This document shows positions 1 to 7,240 of a DNA stretch of 64,000 nt, one piece after another. The notes below the pieces were generated by a model. That model was not told where the DNA came from. It saw only the letters and a list, made by a program, of their open reading frames with translations, and ran no database searches. This stretch comes from Pedococcus aerophilus (GTDB taxonomy: Bacteria > Actinomycetota > Actinomycetes > Actinomycetales > Dermatophilaceae), in the NCBI RefSeq assembly GCF_039532215.1, contig NZ_BAAARN010000003.1:202485-266484 (forward strand). Direction: 5' to 3'. The first letter of the stretch is position 1; every line of letters begins with the position of its first letter. The position numbers and the translations under genes are program-made.

Positions 1-10
1 GGCAGCAGGG

Positions 11-868
11 TCAGGCGGCGCGGCGGTCCTTGACCCCGAGCAGCACGCGGGCGTCCTGCGTGGACATCGCCGGGCGCTGCATGACCTCGGCGAGGTGGGC
101 GACGCGCTCGACGAGCTCGCGGTTGTGCTGCACCTGGACCCCGCGCGAGAAGACCACGTTGTCCTCCATGCCCACCCGCAGGTGACCACCGGCCGCGAGC
201 GCGGCAGCCGCAATCGGCAGGTGGGTGCGCCCGATACCGGTCGCTGCCCACGACGTGACCTCTGCCGGGAGCATCGCGACGCCCGCGAGCAGGGCCGCAG
301 GCGTGCCGGGCATGCCGCCGGGGACGCCGGTGACGAAGTCGACGTGCACCTTGCCGCCGAAGGGCAGGCCGTGGGTGTCGATGAGGCGCGCCAGCGCCGC
401 GACGTGGCCGAGGTCGAACAGCTCGAACTCCGGCACCACGTCGCGCTCCTGCGCCTGCACGTAGAGGTCGGACATGAAGCCGTACGGATTGAGGAAGACG
501 TCGTCGCCGAAGTTGGTGGTGCCGCAGGTCAACGAGCAGGAGTCGGGCTCGGCGTCGAGGACGGTCAGCCGCTGCTCGAGCGGGTCGTGGACGCTGCCAC
601 CGGTCGACAGCTGCACGATGAGCGAGGTCTGCTCGCGCAAGGCGTCGACAGCGGCCTTGAGGTGGCCGTGGTCCAGGGTCGGGCGGTGCTCGCCGTCGCG
701 GATGTGCAGGTGGATCATCGACGCCCCGGCGGCCTCGCACGAGACGGCGGTCTCGACGAGCTCCTCGAGCGTGGTCGGCAGCTGGGGGAAGTCACCCTTG
801 GACAGCTCGGCGCCGGTGGGCGCGACGGTGATCAGGGTGCCGGGGGTGGTGGCCATGGCGGACATCAT
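11..868 (-). CDS. BKACE-family enzyme (3-keto-5-aminohexanoate cleavage protein family, DUF849)
   Basis: The 285-residue protein matches the beta-keto acid cleavage enzyme family, zinc enzymes that split a beta-keto acid with acetyl-CoA to give acetoacetate and a new CoA ester. The zinc-binding HLH within MIHLHIRDG near residue 52 and the late VGMEDNVV segment carrying the conserved glutamate are visible. The substrate cannot be read from sequence, because the family is very broad. Several in-frame ATGs lie close together at 868, 865 and 856, so the exact start is uncertain. The gene ends 11 bases from the window edge and is followed upstream by ygfZ on the same strand with a 9-base gap, so the two may be cotranscribed. 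Confidence 0.85.
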   Translation of the reverse strand: MMSAMATTPGTLITVAPTGAELSKGDFPQLPTTLEELVETAVSCEAAGASMIHLHIRDGEHRPTLDHGHLKAAVDALREQTSLIVQLSTGGSVHDPLEQRLTVLDAEPDSCSLTCGTTNFGDDVFLNPYGFMSDLYVQAQERDVVPEFELFDLGHVAALARLIDTHGLPFGGKVHVDFVTGVPGGMPGTPAALLAGVAMLPAEVTSWAATGIGRTHLPIAAAALAAGGHLRVGMEDNVVFSRGVQVQHNRELVERVAHLAEVMQRPAMSTQDARVLLGVKDRRAA

Positions 869-877
869 GGCAGTCCG

Positions 878-1978
878 TCAGGGGGCGACGACCTCGGTCT
901 GGCTGCCGCTGACGCCACCGACGACCAGGGTGGCGTCGAGGGGGGTGTTGCGCTTGACGAGGGCCAGGCCGATCGGTCCGTCCTCGTGGTGGCGCGCCAC
1001 CGAGGTGAGCAGGCCGACCTGCTTGCCGCCGAGCAGCACCGGCTCGCCGCGCTCGGGCAGCGTGTGGCCCGAGCCGTCGAGGTGCAGGAACACCAGGCGC
1101 CGCGGCGGGCGACCGAGGTTGTGCACGCGTGCCACCGTCTCCTGACCGCGGTAGCAGCCCTTGTGCAGGTGGATCGCGGTGCGCAGCCAGTCGGTCTCGT
1201 GCGCGATGGTGCGGTGGTCGGTCTCGAACCCCAGCCGCGGCCGCCAGGCGGCCACACGCAAGGCCTCGGCCGCCCAGGAGCCGGCCAGGTCGCGGTCGCC
1301 CACGGCCGCCTCGAGGTCGGCGACCGGCACGAGGACCTCGCGCCACGCCCGCCCCTGCGCCGGGTGCCCTTCGACCGGACCGTATGCAGCGGTGTCGCCG
1401 ACCAGCCCCGGCCACGGGTCGCGCCAGGCCAGCAGCTCGCCGGGCTGCGCCTCGGCGCCGGAGGGCTCGCCCAGCACGGCCCAGTCGTCGCTGACGTCGG
1501 CGACCTCGACGCGCAGCATGAAGCGCATCGAGTCGAGCCAGGTGACCAGCGGCGTGGCCGCACCCGGCTCGGTGGTGATCCAGGTCGTCTCGCCGTCGTC
1601 GACGAGGTGCAGGTCGTGCTCGATGTGGCCCTTCGGGCTGAGGACCAGGGTCTCGCGGGACTCGCGCGGGGGCAGACCGGTGAGGTGCTGGGTCGTGATC
1701 GAGTGCAGCCAGGACAGGCGGTCGGGACCGGTCACGGTGACCACGCCACGGTGGGACAGGTCGACGACGGCCAGGCCCTCGACGAGGAGCCGCTGCTCAC
1801 GCAGGGGGTCGCCGTAGTGCGCGGCCACACCGGCGTCCGGGCCGTCGCCCTCGACCGCGCCGGGACGCGACAGCAGCACCGAGCGGTGGCGGGGTTCGAC
1901 CGCGGGGCCGCCCGCGCCGTCTGCGGTGTGGTCGGTGGCCTGCTCGGCGGGGACCGGGGTCGTCGGGGTCTGCGTCAT
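878..1978 (-). CDS. ygfZ: Folate-binding protein YgfZ (GcvT-like, CAF17 family)
   Basis: A 366-residue member of the YgfZ/CAF17 family, tetrahydrofolate-binding relatives of GcvT that support repair or assembly of iron-sulfur clusters and affect tRNA modification. The diagnostic KGCYRGQE motif near residue 240 is intact, including its cysteine. The first 40 residues look like a low-complexity extension before the GcvT-like fold begins at roughly residue 50. It starts at an ATG at 1978 and points away from the Fur-type regulator, which is encoded on the same strand 40 bases upstream. The family is well conserved, so the identification is secure; its cluster partners are not visible here. Confidence 0.9.
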   Translation of the reverse strand: MTQTPTTPVPAEQATDHTADGAGGPAVEPRHRSVLLSRPGAVEGDGPDAGVAAHYGDPLREQRLLVEGLAVVDLSHRGVVTVTGPDRLSWLHSITTQHLTGLPPRESRETLVLSPKGHIEHDLHLVDDGETTWITTEPGAATPLVTWLDSMRFMLRVEVADVSDDWAVLGEPSGAEAQPGELLAWRDPWPGLVGDTAAYGPVEGHPAQGRAWREVLVPVADLEAAVGDRDLAGSWAAEALRVAAWRPRLGFETDHRTIAHETDWLRTAIHLHKGCYRGQETVARVHNLGRPPRRLVFLHLDGSGHTLPERGEPVLLGGKQVGLLTSVARHHEDGPIGLALVKRNTPLDATLVVGGVSGSQTEVVAP

Positions 1979-2018
1979 GCGGGGTGCACCTCTGTCGTCG
2001 GGTGGCCGTCCACGGCCG

Positions 2019-2438
2019 TCAGGATCGGCTCGCGCAGGCTGCGCACTGGCCGTGCACCGCCATGTGGGTCACGTCTGCAACAAAGCCGGTGGCGCCGAGA
2101 ACATTCCCGGTGAACGTCTCGGCGAGGCTGCGGTCGCACTGCTCCACCCGTCCGCAGCTGCGGCAGACGAGGTGGATGTGGTCGGCGTGGTCCGCCAGGT
2201 GGTAGCTCGGCGCCCGGTGGTCGAGATGGGTGTGGCCCACGACCCCGAGGGACTCCAGCGCCTCGAGCGCGCGGTAGACCGTCGACGGCGCGAGGGTCGC
2301 TCCCCCGTCCTGCGACACCCGGGCGACGACGTCCTCCGGGGTGGCGTGACCGAGCGTGGCCACGGCGTCGAGCACCCGCTGGCGCTGGGGCGTCATCCTG
2401 CGACCCTGGGCCCGCAACTGCTCGCCGACGTCTTGCAC
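2019..2438 (-). CDS. Fur-family metalloregulator, Nur-like
   Basis: A 139-residue Fur-family repressor: an N-terminal winged helix (GRRMTPQRQRVLDAV), then a dimerisation half with HADHIHLVC, a CRSC pair and a C-terminal CAAC pair forming a structural zinc site. The histidine pattern (HATPED, HLDHRAPSYHLADHADHIHL) resembles Streptomyces Nur, the nickel-responsive regulator, and the neighbours (nitrobindin, YgfZ) also match that locus, so a nickel sensor is the best guess; a Zur or PerR role is not excluded. I place the start at GTG 2438 because TAGAGT (2446-2451) sits seven bases upstream, the pattern of a leaderless actinobacterial promoter. It is divergent from the LCP gene, with only about 70 bases between the starts. 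Confidence 0.8.
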   Translation of the reverse strand: MQDVGEQLRAQGRRMTPQRQRVLDAVATLGHATPEDVVARVSQDGGATLAPSTVYRALEALESLGVVGHTHLDHRAPSYHLADHADHIHLVCRSCGRVEQCDRSLAETFTGNVLGATGFVADVTHMAVHGQCAACASRS

Positions 2439-2498
2439 GAGGACCACTCTACGGTCGCCGCAGGGACCGACTTGCCGGATCTGCCCCGTCGTGCCACT

Positions 2499-2504
2499 TA
2501 CACT
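2499..2504 (+). promoter_or_regulatory. Likely -10 box for a leaderless LCP transcript
   Basis: TACACT ends six bases before the GTG at 2511. A TAnnnT box six to eight bases ahead of a start codon is the usual signature of a leaderless mRNA in Actinobacteria. No convincing -35 box is seen at normal spacing. The region also carries the opposing Nur-like gene's -10 box (TAGAGT on the minus strand, 2446-2451). Confidence 0.5.
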
Positions 2505-2510
2505 TGCCGG

Positions 2511-3527
2511 GTGCTGGACCAATTCGAAGAGACGCAGACCCCGCCCGCGCGCCCCAGGCGTTCCCGCCTGCGGCGGACCTTGGCGATCGTCCTGGCCCTC
2601 GTTCTCCTCGTCGTGGTCGGCGGTTCGGCGGGCTACCTGCTGTTCCTCAACAACAAGGTCAGCTCGAACGTCCAGCGCGAGTCCCTGCTCCCGACACCCG
2701 GTGTCAGCGGCGCGACCGAGGCCCCGACCAAGAAGGCCGCGGCGAAGGACGCCCAGAACTTCCTCATCATCGGCTCCGACGCCCGCTCGGGGCTGGCCGG
2801 CTCGCGTTCCGACGTCATCGTGCTGATGCACGTCTCGGCCGACCGCAAGTCCGTCAACCTCATCCACTTCCCCCGCGACCTCTACGTCGACCTGCCCGGG
2901 CGTGGCAAGGACAAGATCAACGCCGCCTTCGCGTACGGGGGCGCGCCCCTGCTGGTCCAGACCCTCCAGGGACTCGTCGGCGTGCCGATCGACCACGTGG
3001 CGATCATCGACTTCGAGGGCTTCAAGCGCATGACCGATGCCGTGGGCGGCGTCAACGTCTACGTCGAGGAGTCCAGCGCCAGCGGTGGCTACACGTTCAC
3101 CAAGGGCTACCAGCAGATGGGTGGCGCCGAGGCGCTGGCCTTCGTCCGCGAGCGCAAGGACCTCAGCGAAGGCGACATCTCGCGCGGCAAGCGCCAGCAG
3201 GCCTTCATCAAGGCCCTCATGCTCAAGTCGCTCAGCAAGGACGTGCTCGGCAACCCGGTCAAGCTCGCCCAGTTCGTCGAGGCGGGCACCTCCAACCTCA
3301 CGGTGGACGAGGGCTTCTCGACCGGCGACATGCGCAGCGAGGCCGTGGCCATGCGCAACCTGCGCGGCAAGGACATCGCCTTCATCACGGCACCGTTCAC
3401 CGGCTACGGCACCTCCCCCGCCGGCGCGTCGATCGACATCCTCGACGAGCCCGGCATGGCCGCCCTCGGCGAGGCGCTGCAGAACGACGCGATGGACACC
3501 TACGAGGACGTCACCCGCACGCCGTAG
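2511..3527 (+). CDS. LytR-CpsA-Psr (LCP) family cell-wall glycopolymer ligase
   Basis: A 338-residue membrane-anchored LCP protein; the family transfers lipid-linked glycopolymers such as teichoic acids or arabinogalactan onto peptidoglycan. A basic stretch near residues 12-22 is followed by one transmembrane helix (about 23-45) and an extracellular LCP domain. The hallmark segments are visible: NFLIIGSDARSG, DVIVLMHVSADRKSVNLIHF with the arginine in FPRDLYV, a KINAAFAYGG segment and the FVRERKD region. The GTG start gives a normal cytoplasmic tail and fits the -10 box at 2499. It is divergent from the Fur-type gene and converges with the phosphatase gene ending at 3552. Confidence 0.9.
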   Translation: MLDQFEETQTPPARPRRSRLRRTLAIVLALVLLVVVGGSAGYLLFLNNKVSSNVQRESLLPTPGVSGATEAPTKKAAAKDAQNFLIIGSDARSGLAGSRSDVIVLMHVSADRKSVNLIHFPRDLYVDLPGRGKDKINAAFAYGGAPLLVQTLQGLVGVPIDHVAIIDFEGFKRMTDAVGGVNVYVEESSASGGYTFTKGYQQMGGAEALAFVRERKDLSEGDISRGKRQQAFIKALMLKSLSKDVLGNPVKLAQFVEAGTSNLTVDEGFSTGDMRSEAVAMRNLRGKDIAFITAPFTGYGTSPAGASIDILDEPGMAALGEALQNDAMDTYEDVTRTP

Positions 3528-3551
3528 CCGCCGGTCGACCGCCCGCCCCGG

Positions 3552-4139
3552 TCAGGGGCGTGACAACGCCCGGACCACCACGGGCAGGGACGCCCTGATC
3601 TGGTCGGCCATGGCGTCGAACACCTCGGGCTCGCGGCGGTAGGGGTCGACGACGTCCGCCTCGGCAGCCGGCAGCGACGGCACCATGCCGCGCTCGGCCG
3701 CCGCCAACCGCACCGTCCGCACCAGGTGCTCGCGGGCCGAGTCCGCGGGCGCGTCCAGCTCGCCGACCGGGACCGCCGCCACCAGCTGGGCGAACTCGCG
3801 GAACGCGAACACCCGACGCAGGGCGCGCGGGTGCAGGGTCGTGACCCGACCGATGTGGGCCCGCGTCGCGGTCAGGACGAGGTCGGCATCCGCGACCATG
3901 CCCTCCTCGAGGTGCCGGGCGACGAACCCCGAGGCGTCGTATCCCGCGGCCTCCAGCCGCGTGCGCGCCTGCGCCTCCATGCCGTGCCCGGCCAGGGCCC
4001 CCGTCCCGGCGCTGGCGACCTCGACGGCACCGGCCCCCCAGGAACGGTCGAGCTCAGCCTGGAGCGCCCGCTCAAGGAACGGCGAACGGCAGATGTTGCC
4101 GGTGCAGACGGTGAGGATCCGCGCCGGCCGGGCGGTCAA
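3552..4139 (-). CDS. Low molecular weight protein-tyrosine phosphatase
   Basis: A protein of about 195 residues with the LMW-PTP signature at its N-terminus: VCTGNICRSP is the C-x5-R phosphate-binding loop, and VVDPYRRE near the C-terminus supplies the general-acid aspartate of the DPY motif. The length is at the long end for the family. The start is uncertain: the best in-frame choice is TTG 4139, five bases after the nitrobindin stop, because no ATG or GTG occurs closer to the catalytic loop. The gene lies immediately downstream of nitrobindin and is probably translationally coupled to it. Bacterial LMW-PTPs often act on cell-envelope polysaccharide kinases, but no partner kinase is present here. 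Confidence 0.85.
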   Translation of the reverse strand: MTARPARILTVCTGNICRSPFLERALQAELDRSWGAGAVEVASAGTGALAGHGMEAQARTRLEAAGYDASGFVARHLEEGMVADADLVLTATRAHIGRVTTLHPRALRRVFAFREFAQLVAAVPVGELDAPADSAREHLVRTVRLAAAERGMVPSLPAAEADVVDPYRREPEVFDAMADQIRASLPVVVRALSRP

Positions 4140-4143
4140 CGCC

Positions 4144-4641
4144 TCAGCCCACGCGCTTGAGCTCGGCGGACACGTGGCTCTGGAGCTTCTGGCCCACGGC
4201 AGCCATGTCCATGGCCCACAGCAGGTTGGAGTTGACCAGCCCGTAGAGCCGGGTGGCCGCGTTGTACTCCTTGGCGTGCGGGCTGCGGAGCACGCCGTCG
4301 GTGCGCAGCTCGATCTTGGCCGGCTCGGCCTTGCCGAAGTAGAGCTCGACGATGCCTGTGGGGTGGGCCAGCACCAGCTCGACCTCGCCGTCCTCGACCG
4401 GTCGCCAGAACCCGAGCTCGGTGGCCAGCGGGCGCACCTGCTCACCTGCGTCGTTGAGCAGCCAGGTGCGGCTCTGCCACGTGAGGAACGGGCGGCCGTC
4501 GTGGCTGACCTCGATCTCCTGGCCGAAGTTGGCCGACTCGATCGTGGGGTAGCCGACGACCCCGGCACCCTCCCAGCGGCCGATCATCCAGGCCAATGGG
4601 GCGAGCTCACGGGGCAGGTCGGTGTCGAGGTGAAACACCAT
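4144..4641 (-). CDS. Nitrobindin-type heme-binding beta-barrel protein (peroxynitrite isomerase family)
   Basis: A 165-residue protein of the nitrobindin/THAP4 heme-binding domain family, ferric-heme beta-barrels that isomerise peroxynitrite to nitrate. The family pattern GxWxGxG is visible as IGRWEGAG near residue 20, and the late LQSHVSAELK segment contains a histidine where the heme ligand is expected. The length matches the single-domain bacterial form. Its ATG overlaps by one base with the stop of a 32-codon membrane gene upstream, and the tyrosine phosphatase follows directly, so the three genes probably form one transcript. Confidence 0.85.
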   Translation of the reverse strand: MVFHLDTDLPRELAPLAWMIGRWEGAGVVGYPTIESANFGQEIEVSHDGRPFLTWQSRTWLLNDAGEQVRPLATELGFWRPVEDGEVELVLAHPTGIVELYFGKAEPAKIELRTDGVLRSPHAKEYNAATRLYGLVNSNLLWAMDMAAVGQKLQSHVSAELKRVG

Positions 4642-4739
4642 CAGCGGGGCGTCTTCACCAGGCGGTAGACGACGAACCCGGCGAACCAGGTGATGACGAC
4701 GGCGGAGGCGACCAGCAGGCCGATGTAGAAGTAGTGCAC
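4641..4739 (-). CDS. Small single-pass membrane protein (32 residues)
   Basis: A short frame with a GTG start encodes 32 residues: HYFYIGLLVASAVVITWF and the following residues form one strongly hydrophobic helix, ending with the basic tail YRLVKTPR. Its stop overlaps the nitrobindin ATG (TGATG), a coupling arrangement that supports expression. It lies divergent from the DsrE gene, whose start is 24 bases away. I do not recognise a family. A chance frame is possible at this size, but the helix, basic tail and coupling make a real protein more likely than not. Confidence 0.55.
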   Translation of the reverse strand: MHYFYIGLLVASAVVITWFAGFVVYRLVKTPR

Positions 4740-4763
4740 GCACCAGATCGTAGCCTGTGGGCC

Positions 4764-5183
4764 ATGACCGCTCCTCGTGCCCGCCTCGTGGTCAAGGCCA
4801 CCTGCGGCGCCCCTGACTCCCCCACCACCGGCAGCGACACCGACACCGGGTCGGACACCGCGTCGGTCGAACGCCTCAACCAGGCGCTGACCGTGGCTGC
4901 CACCGCGGCGGCGAGCGGCGTCGAGGTCAGCCTGTGGCTGACCGGTGACGCGTCCTGGATGGCGGTCCCGGGGCGGGCCGAGCGGGTCGAGCTCCCCCAT
5001 GCCGCACCCCTGCGCGACCTCGTCGACGCGGTCCTCGCCACAGGCACCGTGACGGTGTGCGGCCAGTGCGCAGCGCGTCGCGACCTCAGCGCGGCGGACC
5101 TCATCGAGGGCGTGGTGGTACGCGGCGCAGCCGCCTTCGTCGAGGAGGTCATGGCCGAGGGCGTCCAGGCCCTCGTCTACTGA
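4764..5183 (+). CDS. DsrE-family protein
   Basis: A 139-residue protein with the alternating hydrophobic strands and helices of the DsrE/DsrF fold, found in small sulfur-carrier and related proteins. The segment GVEVSLWLTGDASWM resembles the central strand-loop of the family, and TVCGQCAARRDL carries the only cysteine pair, at the position often used as the carrier cysteine. The function in this family is often unassigned. The start is ATG 4764, with TAGCCT (4751-4756) seven bases upstream, consistent with a leaderless transcript. It converges with the membrane protein gene ending at 5232. Confidence 0.7.
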   Translation: MTAPRARLVVKATCGAPDSPTTGSDTDTGSDTASVERLNQALTVAATAAASGVEVSLWLTGDASWMAVPGRAERVELPHAAPLRDLVDAVLATGTVTVCGQCAARRDLSAADLIEGVVVRGAAAFVEEVMAEGVQALVY

Positions 5184-5231
5184 GCGACCGCACCCGGACG
5201 AAGAGCCCGGACGGTCTCGCTCGGACGACGC

Positions 5232-6098
5232 TCAGACGAAGAAGGACGAGCGGACCACCACGTAGGCCACCACGCCGACGAGCAGCGAGGACGACGCACC
5301 GACGGCGAGCTGGGCCCGAGGCATCGCCGTGGCCGGCAGAACCGCCATCACCCGGCGGGCCGCGTGCGAGACGGCGGCGGCCAGCAGCCCGAGCAGCGCC
5401 GCCGACCACGGCTTGGGCTCCCCGGCAGCGAACGACACGGCCATCCCGGCGGCGCCACCGATGAACATCGAGATGAACAGGGCCCACTGGCGCAGCCGCT
5501 GGACCTTGATGAGCGGGTCGGCGAGGACACCGACACCCAGCCCGGCCATGCTCGCCGCCAACGCGTGCTCTCCGTCGAGGAACTGCGGGACCGGGGCCAG
5601 CGCGATGCCGGCGGAGATGATGGCCAGCCCCATCACGCTGGCGGACACCGACTCGGTGAGGCGGGGCCTCCCGTCCCGTCGCATCAGCTGGTGCAGGAAC
5701 GCCACGATCACCGAGATCGCCATCGCCGCAGGCATCCACTGGAGGAACGGCTCGTCGCGGGTCAGCAGGACGGTGCCCGTCATGAGGACGGTACCGACCG
5801 TGAGGACCGCGCTGGTGCCCCGAGGGCTGGGCAGGCTGAGCAGCTGGGGCCACCCCCACGCGACCACGAGCCCCGCGAGCGCCACGGCGAGAGCGACGAA
5901 GTCGGGGCTGGCATACCCGGTCAGTCCGACGAGCGCGGCGAACGCGACCGTCGCCGCGATGGTCAGCGGACGCGCCAGCAGTGCTCGCTTCGGCAGGGTG
6001 GTCGGGCTGTTGCTGCTGCGGGCACGGCGTTCGCGTCGGGTCATCGGGGCCGCAGGGGTCGCCGCCTGCTGCTCGGGAACGTCGGACACAGCCCGCAT
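5232..6098 (-). CDS. Multi-pass membrane protein of unknown function
   Basis: A 288-residue protein with a charged cytoplasmic N-terminus (a run of TRRERRAR near residue 22) followed by about eight hydrophobic segments from residue 48 onward. I do not recognise a transporter or enzyme motif. The ATG at 6098 was chosen because it follows the stop of the MoaD-like gene by seven bases; longer frames run back into that gene. The pair therefore looks like a short operon read leftwards from the glnR divergent promoter region. A conserved actinobacterial membrane protein in the GlnR neighbourhood is the most that can be said. Confidence 0.75.
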   Translation of the reverse strand: MRAVSDVPEQQAATPAAPMTRRERRARSSNSPTTLPKRALLARPLTIAATVAFAALVGLTGYASPDFVALAVALAGLVVAWGWPQLLSLPSPRGTSAVLTVGTVLMTGTVLLTRDEPFLQWMPAAMAISVIVAFLHQLMRRDGRPRLTESVSASVMGLAIISAGIALAPVPQFLDGEHALAASMAGLGVGVLADPLIKVQRLRQWALFISMFIGGAAGMAVSFAAGEPKPWSAALLGLLAAAVSHAARRVMAVLPATAMPRAQLAVGASSSLLVGVVAYVVVRSSFFV

Positions 6099-6105
6099 CC
6101 TCGCA

Positions 6106-6375
6106 TCACCCACCGGCGAAGGGCGGCAGGACCTCGAGCACGGACCCGTCGGCCAGGGCGGCGTCGCGGCCGACCGCACGGCCGTCGAGCAGCAGGGTGC
6201 TCACGGCGGCGATCGGCTCCAGTGCCGGGTGCAGGTCCGTGACGGCAGCAACCGCCTCGGCGACGGTCCCACCGGACACCACGTCCTGCTCGGTGCCGGC
6301 GGCGGCACGCGCCCCGGCCCAGTACCGCACCGTCACCGAACCGGCTCGGGTCCCGGGGACCTGCTCGGACGGCAT
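6106..6375 (-). CDS. MoaD/ThiS-family sulfur-carrier protein
   Basis: An 89-residue ubiquitin-like protein ending in PPFAGG; the terminal Gly-Gly is the residue pair that is adenylated and thiocarboxylated in MoaD and ThiS. The N-terminal [15 protein letters not shown] strand-loop matches MoaD-like proteins. The ATG at 6375 was preferred over an upstream ATG because it is preceded by a strong ribosome-binding site (GGAGGAG on the minus strand). Whether it serves molybdopterin, thiamine or another sulfur pathway cannot be decided, as no E1-like or MoaE gene is nearby. It is divergent from glnR. Confidence 0.8.
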   Translation of the reverse strand: MPSEQVPGTRAGSVTVRYWAGARAAAGTEQDVVSGGTVAEAVAAVTDLHPALEPIAAVSTLLLDGRAVGRDAALADGSVLEVLPPFAGG

Positions 6376-6390
6376 ACCCAGCTCCTCCCG

Positions 6391-6437
6391 ACCCACCACC
6401 CTCGTGGGGTGGGTCTCATCGTGAGACAAGGGTCTCA
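6391..6437. promoter_or_regulatory. Repeated GTCTCA operator-like cluster between moaD-like gene and glnR
   Basis: Three copies of the hexamer GTCTCA lie at 6413-6418, 6422-6427 (inverted) and 6432-6437, so the first two form GTCTCA-tcg-TGAGAC. An overlapping ACCCACC/GGTGGGT inverted repeat spans 6391-6414. The cluster sits about 50 bases before the glnR ATG and 40 bases before the moaD-like start, a good place for a regulator controlling both. The binding protein is unknown. Confidence 0.45.
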
Positions 6438-6488
6438 GCATGTGTTCGCCCGCTCGAAGGCGACCCCGGCACCGTATCCTTCACAGGC

Positions 6489-7178
6489 ATGGCCCGTCTG
6501 CTGCTGCTGACCAACTCCCTGGCGCCGAGCGCCGAGGTGTTGCCGGCGCTCGGGCTCCTGACCCACCACGTGCGCATCATCCCGGCGGAACCCACCGCCC
6601 TGGTCGATGCCCCGCCCTCCGACGCCGTGCTGCTCGACGCCCGTCGCGACCTGGCCGTGGCGCGCTCGCTGTGCCGCGTCCTGCGCGCCACCGGCATGTC
6701 GGTGCCCCTCATCGCCATCCTCACCGAGGGGGGCCTCGCCGGCATCACCGCCGAGTGGGGCGTCGACGAGGTCCTGCTGGAGTCGGCAGGCCCCGCCGAG
6801 GTGGAGGCACGGCTGCGGCTGGCCGCCGGACGCCTCCAGGAGCAGCAGGAGCCCGACGAGGTCCAGATCACCAGCGGCGACGTCACGATCGACGAGGCGA
6901 CGTACTCCGCCCGCGTGCGTGGTCGCCTGCTCGACCTGACGTACAAGGAGTTCGAGCTCCTCAAGTACCTCGCCCAGCACCCGGGCCGTGTGTTCAGCCG
7001 CGCCCAGCTGCTCCAGGAGGTCTGGGGCTACGACTACTACGGCGGCACGCGCACGGTGGACGTCCATGTGCGACGGCTGCGCGCCAAGCTCGGCTCCGAG
7101 CACGAGGTGCTCATCGGCACGGTGCGCAACGTCGGCTACCGCTTCGTCCCGTCCGAGGACGCGCACGCCGACGCCTGA
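6489..7178 (+). CDS. glnR: GlnR, OmpR/PhoB-type global nitrogen response regulator
   Basis: A 229-residue orphan regulator that closely resembles Streptomyces GlnR: an N-terminal receiver-like domain (residues 1-115, starting [20 protein letters not shown]) and a C-terminal winged helix (130-225) with [18 protein letters not shown] and the recognition-helix segment [15 protein letters not shown]. Asp50 (VLLDARRD) is retained, but the acidic pocket of true receivers is absent, as is typical of GlnR, which acts as an unphosphorylated homodimer. It controls ammonium assimilation genes such as glnA and amtB. TATCCT at 6475-6480 lies eight bases before the ATG, suggesting a leaderless mRNA. A bidirectional terminator follows. 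Confidence 0.93.
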   Translation: MARLLLLTNSLAPSAEVLPALGLLTHHVRIIPAEPTALVDAPPSDAVLLDARRDLAVARSLCRVLRATGMSVPLIAILTEGGLAGITAEWGVDEVLLESAGPAEVEARLRLAAGRLQEQQEPDEVQITSGDVTIDEATYSARVRGRLLDLTYKEFELLKYLAQHPGRVFSRAQLLQEVWGYDYYGGTRTVDVHVRRLRAKLGSEHEVLIGTVRNVGYRFVPSEDAHADA

Positions 7179-7198
7179 CCCGATCCCGAGGCACACGA

Positions 7199-7231
7199 AA
7201 GGCGCCCCTCCCGGTGTGGGAGGGACGCCTT
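7199..7231. terminator. Bidirectional hairpin terminator between glnR and the nucleotidase gene
   Basis: AAGGCG (7199-7204) pairs with CGCCTT (7226-7231) and CCCTCCC (7206-7212) with GGGAGGG (7218-7224), with one mismatch between the two stem parts and a five-base loop. It lies between two convergent genes and carries A/T-rich ends on both sides, so it can serve both. Confidence 0.8.
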
Positions 7232-7240
7232 CGTCGTGCG

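Noticed and set aside
95-2113. A 672-codon plus-strand frame across the BKACE and ygfZ genes
   Set aside because: It is low-complexity and opposite two well-recognised genes; no domain is visible.
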